DNA of 5,070 bases from Betaproteobacteria bacterium (GTDB taxonomy: Bacteria; Pseudomonadota; Gammaproteobacteria; Burkholderiales; Burkholderiaceae_C), in contig CANFOR010000205.1 in NCBI GenBank assembly GCA_947448675.1, positions 1 through 5,070 on the forward strand, given 5' to 3'. The notes under the pieces are model-generated. The model was not told the DNA's origin and made no database searches. It saw only the letters and a list, made by a program, of their open reading frames with translations. Below are positions 4,401 to 5,070 of this stretch, piece after piece; within the stretch, counting starts at the first letter, position 1; each line of letters opens with the position of its first letter. The position numbers and the translations under genes were made by a program.

Positions 4401-5070
4401 ATGCGCCAAAGTATCCAAGCCCTTGAGGGCTCGCACATTCGCCAAGTTGTCAATGCCTCGCTGGGCCGCAGCGACGTGCTGCGCTTTTGGTTTGGTGAGA
4501 GCGACGAGGTCACGCCCCAGGTGATCCGCGACGCTGCCGCCGCCTCGCTGGCACGCGGCGAGACTTTTTACAACTTTAACCTGGGCCTGCCCGAGTTGCG
4601 CGAGGCGGTGGCCCGCTACATGTCGCGCCTGCATGCCAGCCTACAAGCGCCCATCAGTGCCGAGCGCATCGCCATTACCTCCAGCGGCGTCAGCGGCCTT
4701 ATGCTGGCCACCCAGGCCTTGGTGGACGCGGGCGACGAGGTGGTGGTGGTAACGCCGATTTGGCCCAACCTGGTACAGCAGTCGGTCATCATGGGCGCGG
4801 TTTTAAAGGCCGTTCCGCTGCAGGCTATGCACGGGCATTGGCAGCTCGATTTGCCGGCCTTGCTGGCCGCCATAACGCCTGCCACGCGGCTTTTGGTGCT
4901 CAATGCACCTAACAACCCCACCGGCTGGACGCTGAGCCGCGCAGAACAGCAGCAAATTTTGGAACATTGCCGCAGCACCGGCACCTGGATTTTGGCCGAC
5001 GAGGTGTACGAGCGGCTGTACTATGCCGACCCCGCCGACCCCGCCGACCCCGCCGAAGCGCTGCGCACAG
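4401..5070 (+). CDS. PLP-dependent aminotransferase, class I/II (aspartate aminotransferase-like), 3' end missing
   Basis: Second fold-type I aminotransferase, distinct from the one at the left edge; 223 residues are visible and the frame runs off the right edge, so about 160-180 residues of a usual near-390 are missing. Visible motifs: RFWFGESDEVTP (28-39), the family's substrate-side N-terminal loop; FYNFNLGLPELREAVARY (56-73), matching the Y-x-x-x-x-G-x-x-E-L-R block; SSGVSGLML (94-102), the cofactor-phosphate loop; W121, at the residue that stacks on the PLP ring; NAPNNPTGW (168-176), with conserved N172; and ADEVYERLYY (199-208), with D200 and Y203. The Schiff-base lysine lies beyond the edge. 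The ATG at 4401 is chosen because homologous sequence starts right there; no clear ribosome binding site precedes it, and an in-frame TTG at 4347 would add 18 residues. Cytoplasmic; amino acid substrate not predictable. A 9-bp tandem repeat follows the DEVY motif. Confidence 0.9.
   Translation, partial: MRQSIQALEGSHIRQVVNASLGRSDVLRFWFGESDEVTPQVIRDAAAASLARGETFYNFNLGLPELREAVARYMSRLHASLQAPISAERIAITSSGVSGLMLATQALVDAGDEVVVVTPIWPNLVQQSVIMGAVLKAVPLQAMHGHWQLDLPALLAAITPATRLLVLNAPNNPTGWTLSRAEQQQILEHCRSTGTWILADEVYERLYYADPADPADPAEALRT
5025..5056 (+). repeat. In-frame 9-bp tandem repeat in the second aminotransferase
   Basis: GCCGACCCC is repeated three times exactly (5025-5033, 5034-5042, 5043-5051), followed by the partial copy GCCGA. 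It encodes Ala-Asp-Pro three times, then Ala-Glu, at residues 209-218, right after the PLP-contacting DEVYERLYY motif. The 9-bp unit keeps the frame, so copy number could vary by slippage without breaking the gene. Confidence 0.85.

Noticed and set aside
1..5070. Search for a novel defence, mobile or biosynthetic system
   Set aside because: No transposase, integrase, nuclease, toxin-antitoxin pair, repeat-spacer array or biosynthetic cluster is visible. All four complete or partial enzymes and the chaperone belong to common families.

Overview
The window is a GC-rich, gene-dense piece of bacterial chromosome. Protein style, codon use and a short AT-rich inverted repeat of the GCTAT-N7-ATAGC type point to a betaproteobacterium, most likely order Burkholderiales and family Comamonadaceae (Rhodoferax/Polaromonas/Acidovorax-like). 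That placement is inference from recall, not a database result.

Layout, left to right: (1) the C-terminal four fifths of a PLP-dependent fold-type I aminotransferase (+, cut by the left edge, ends 958); (2) a 371-bp gap (959-1329) with a small hairpin, one copy of the inverted repeat and what looks like the decayed 3' end of a minus-strand gene; (3) a complete MDR-superfamily oxidoreductase without the usual zinc ligands (+, 1330-2460); (4) a small heat-shock protein of the Hsp20 family (-, 2491-2886), tail to tail with the oxidoreductase across a perfect 18-bp palindrome; (5) a 123-bp divergent region with an inverted repeat; (6) a periplasmic substrate-binding protein of the branched-chain amino acid/amide ABC transporter type, starting at GTG (+, 3010-4320); (7) the N-terminal 223 residues of a second, different aminotransferase (+, 4401 to the right edge).

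The genes do not form one obvious pathway. The two aminotransferases and the amino-acid-type binding protein fit general amino acid uptake and turnover, and the last two genes (80-bp gap, same strand) could be cotranscribed. The oxidoreductase and Hsp20 look like independent single-gene units. The binding protein has no permease or ATPase gene next to it here.

I found no convincing undescribed multi-gene system, CRISPR array, RNA gene, insertion sequence or phage module. The best leads are the three related hairpins with 7-base loops, two of them read in frame inside proteins; the possible gene remnant at 1100-1320; the structured divergent region upstream of hsp20 and the binding protein; and a 9-bp in-frame tandem repeat in the second aminotransferase.
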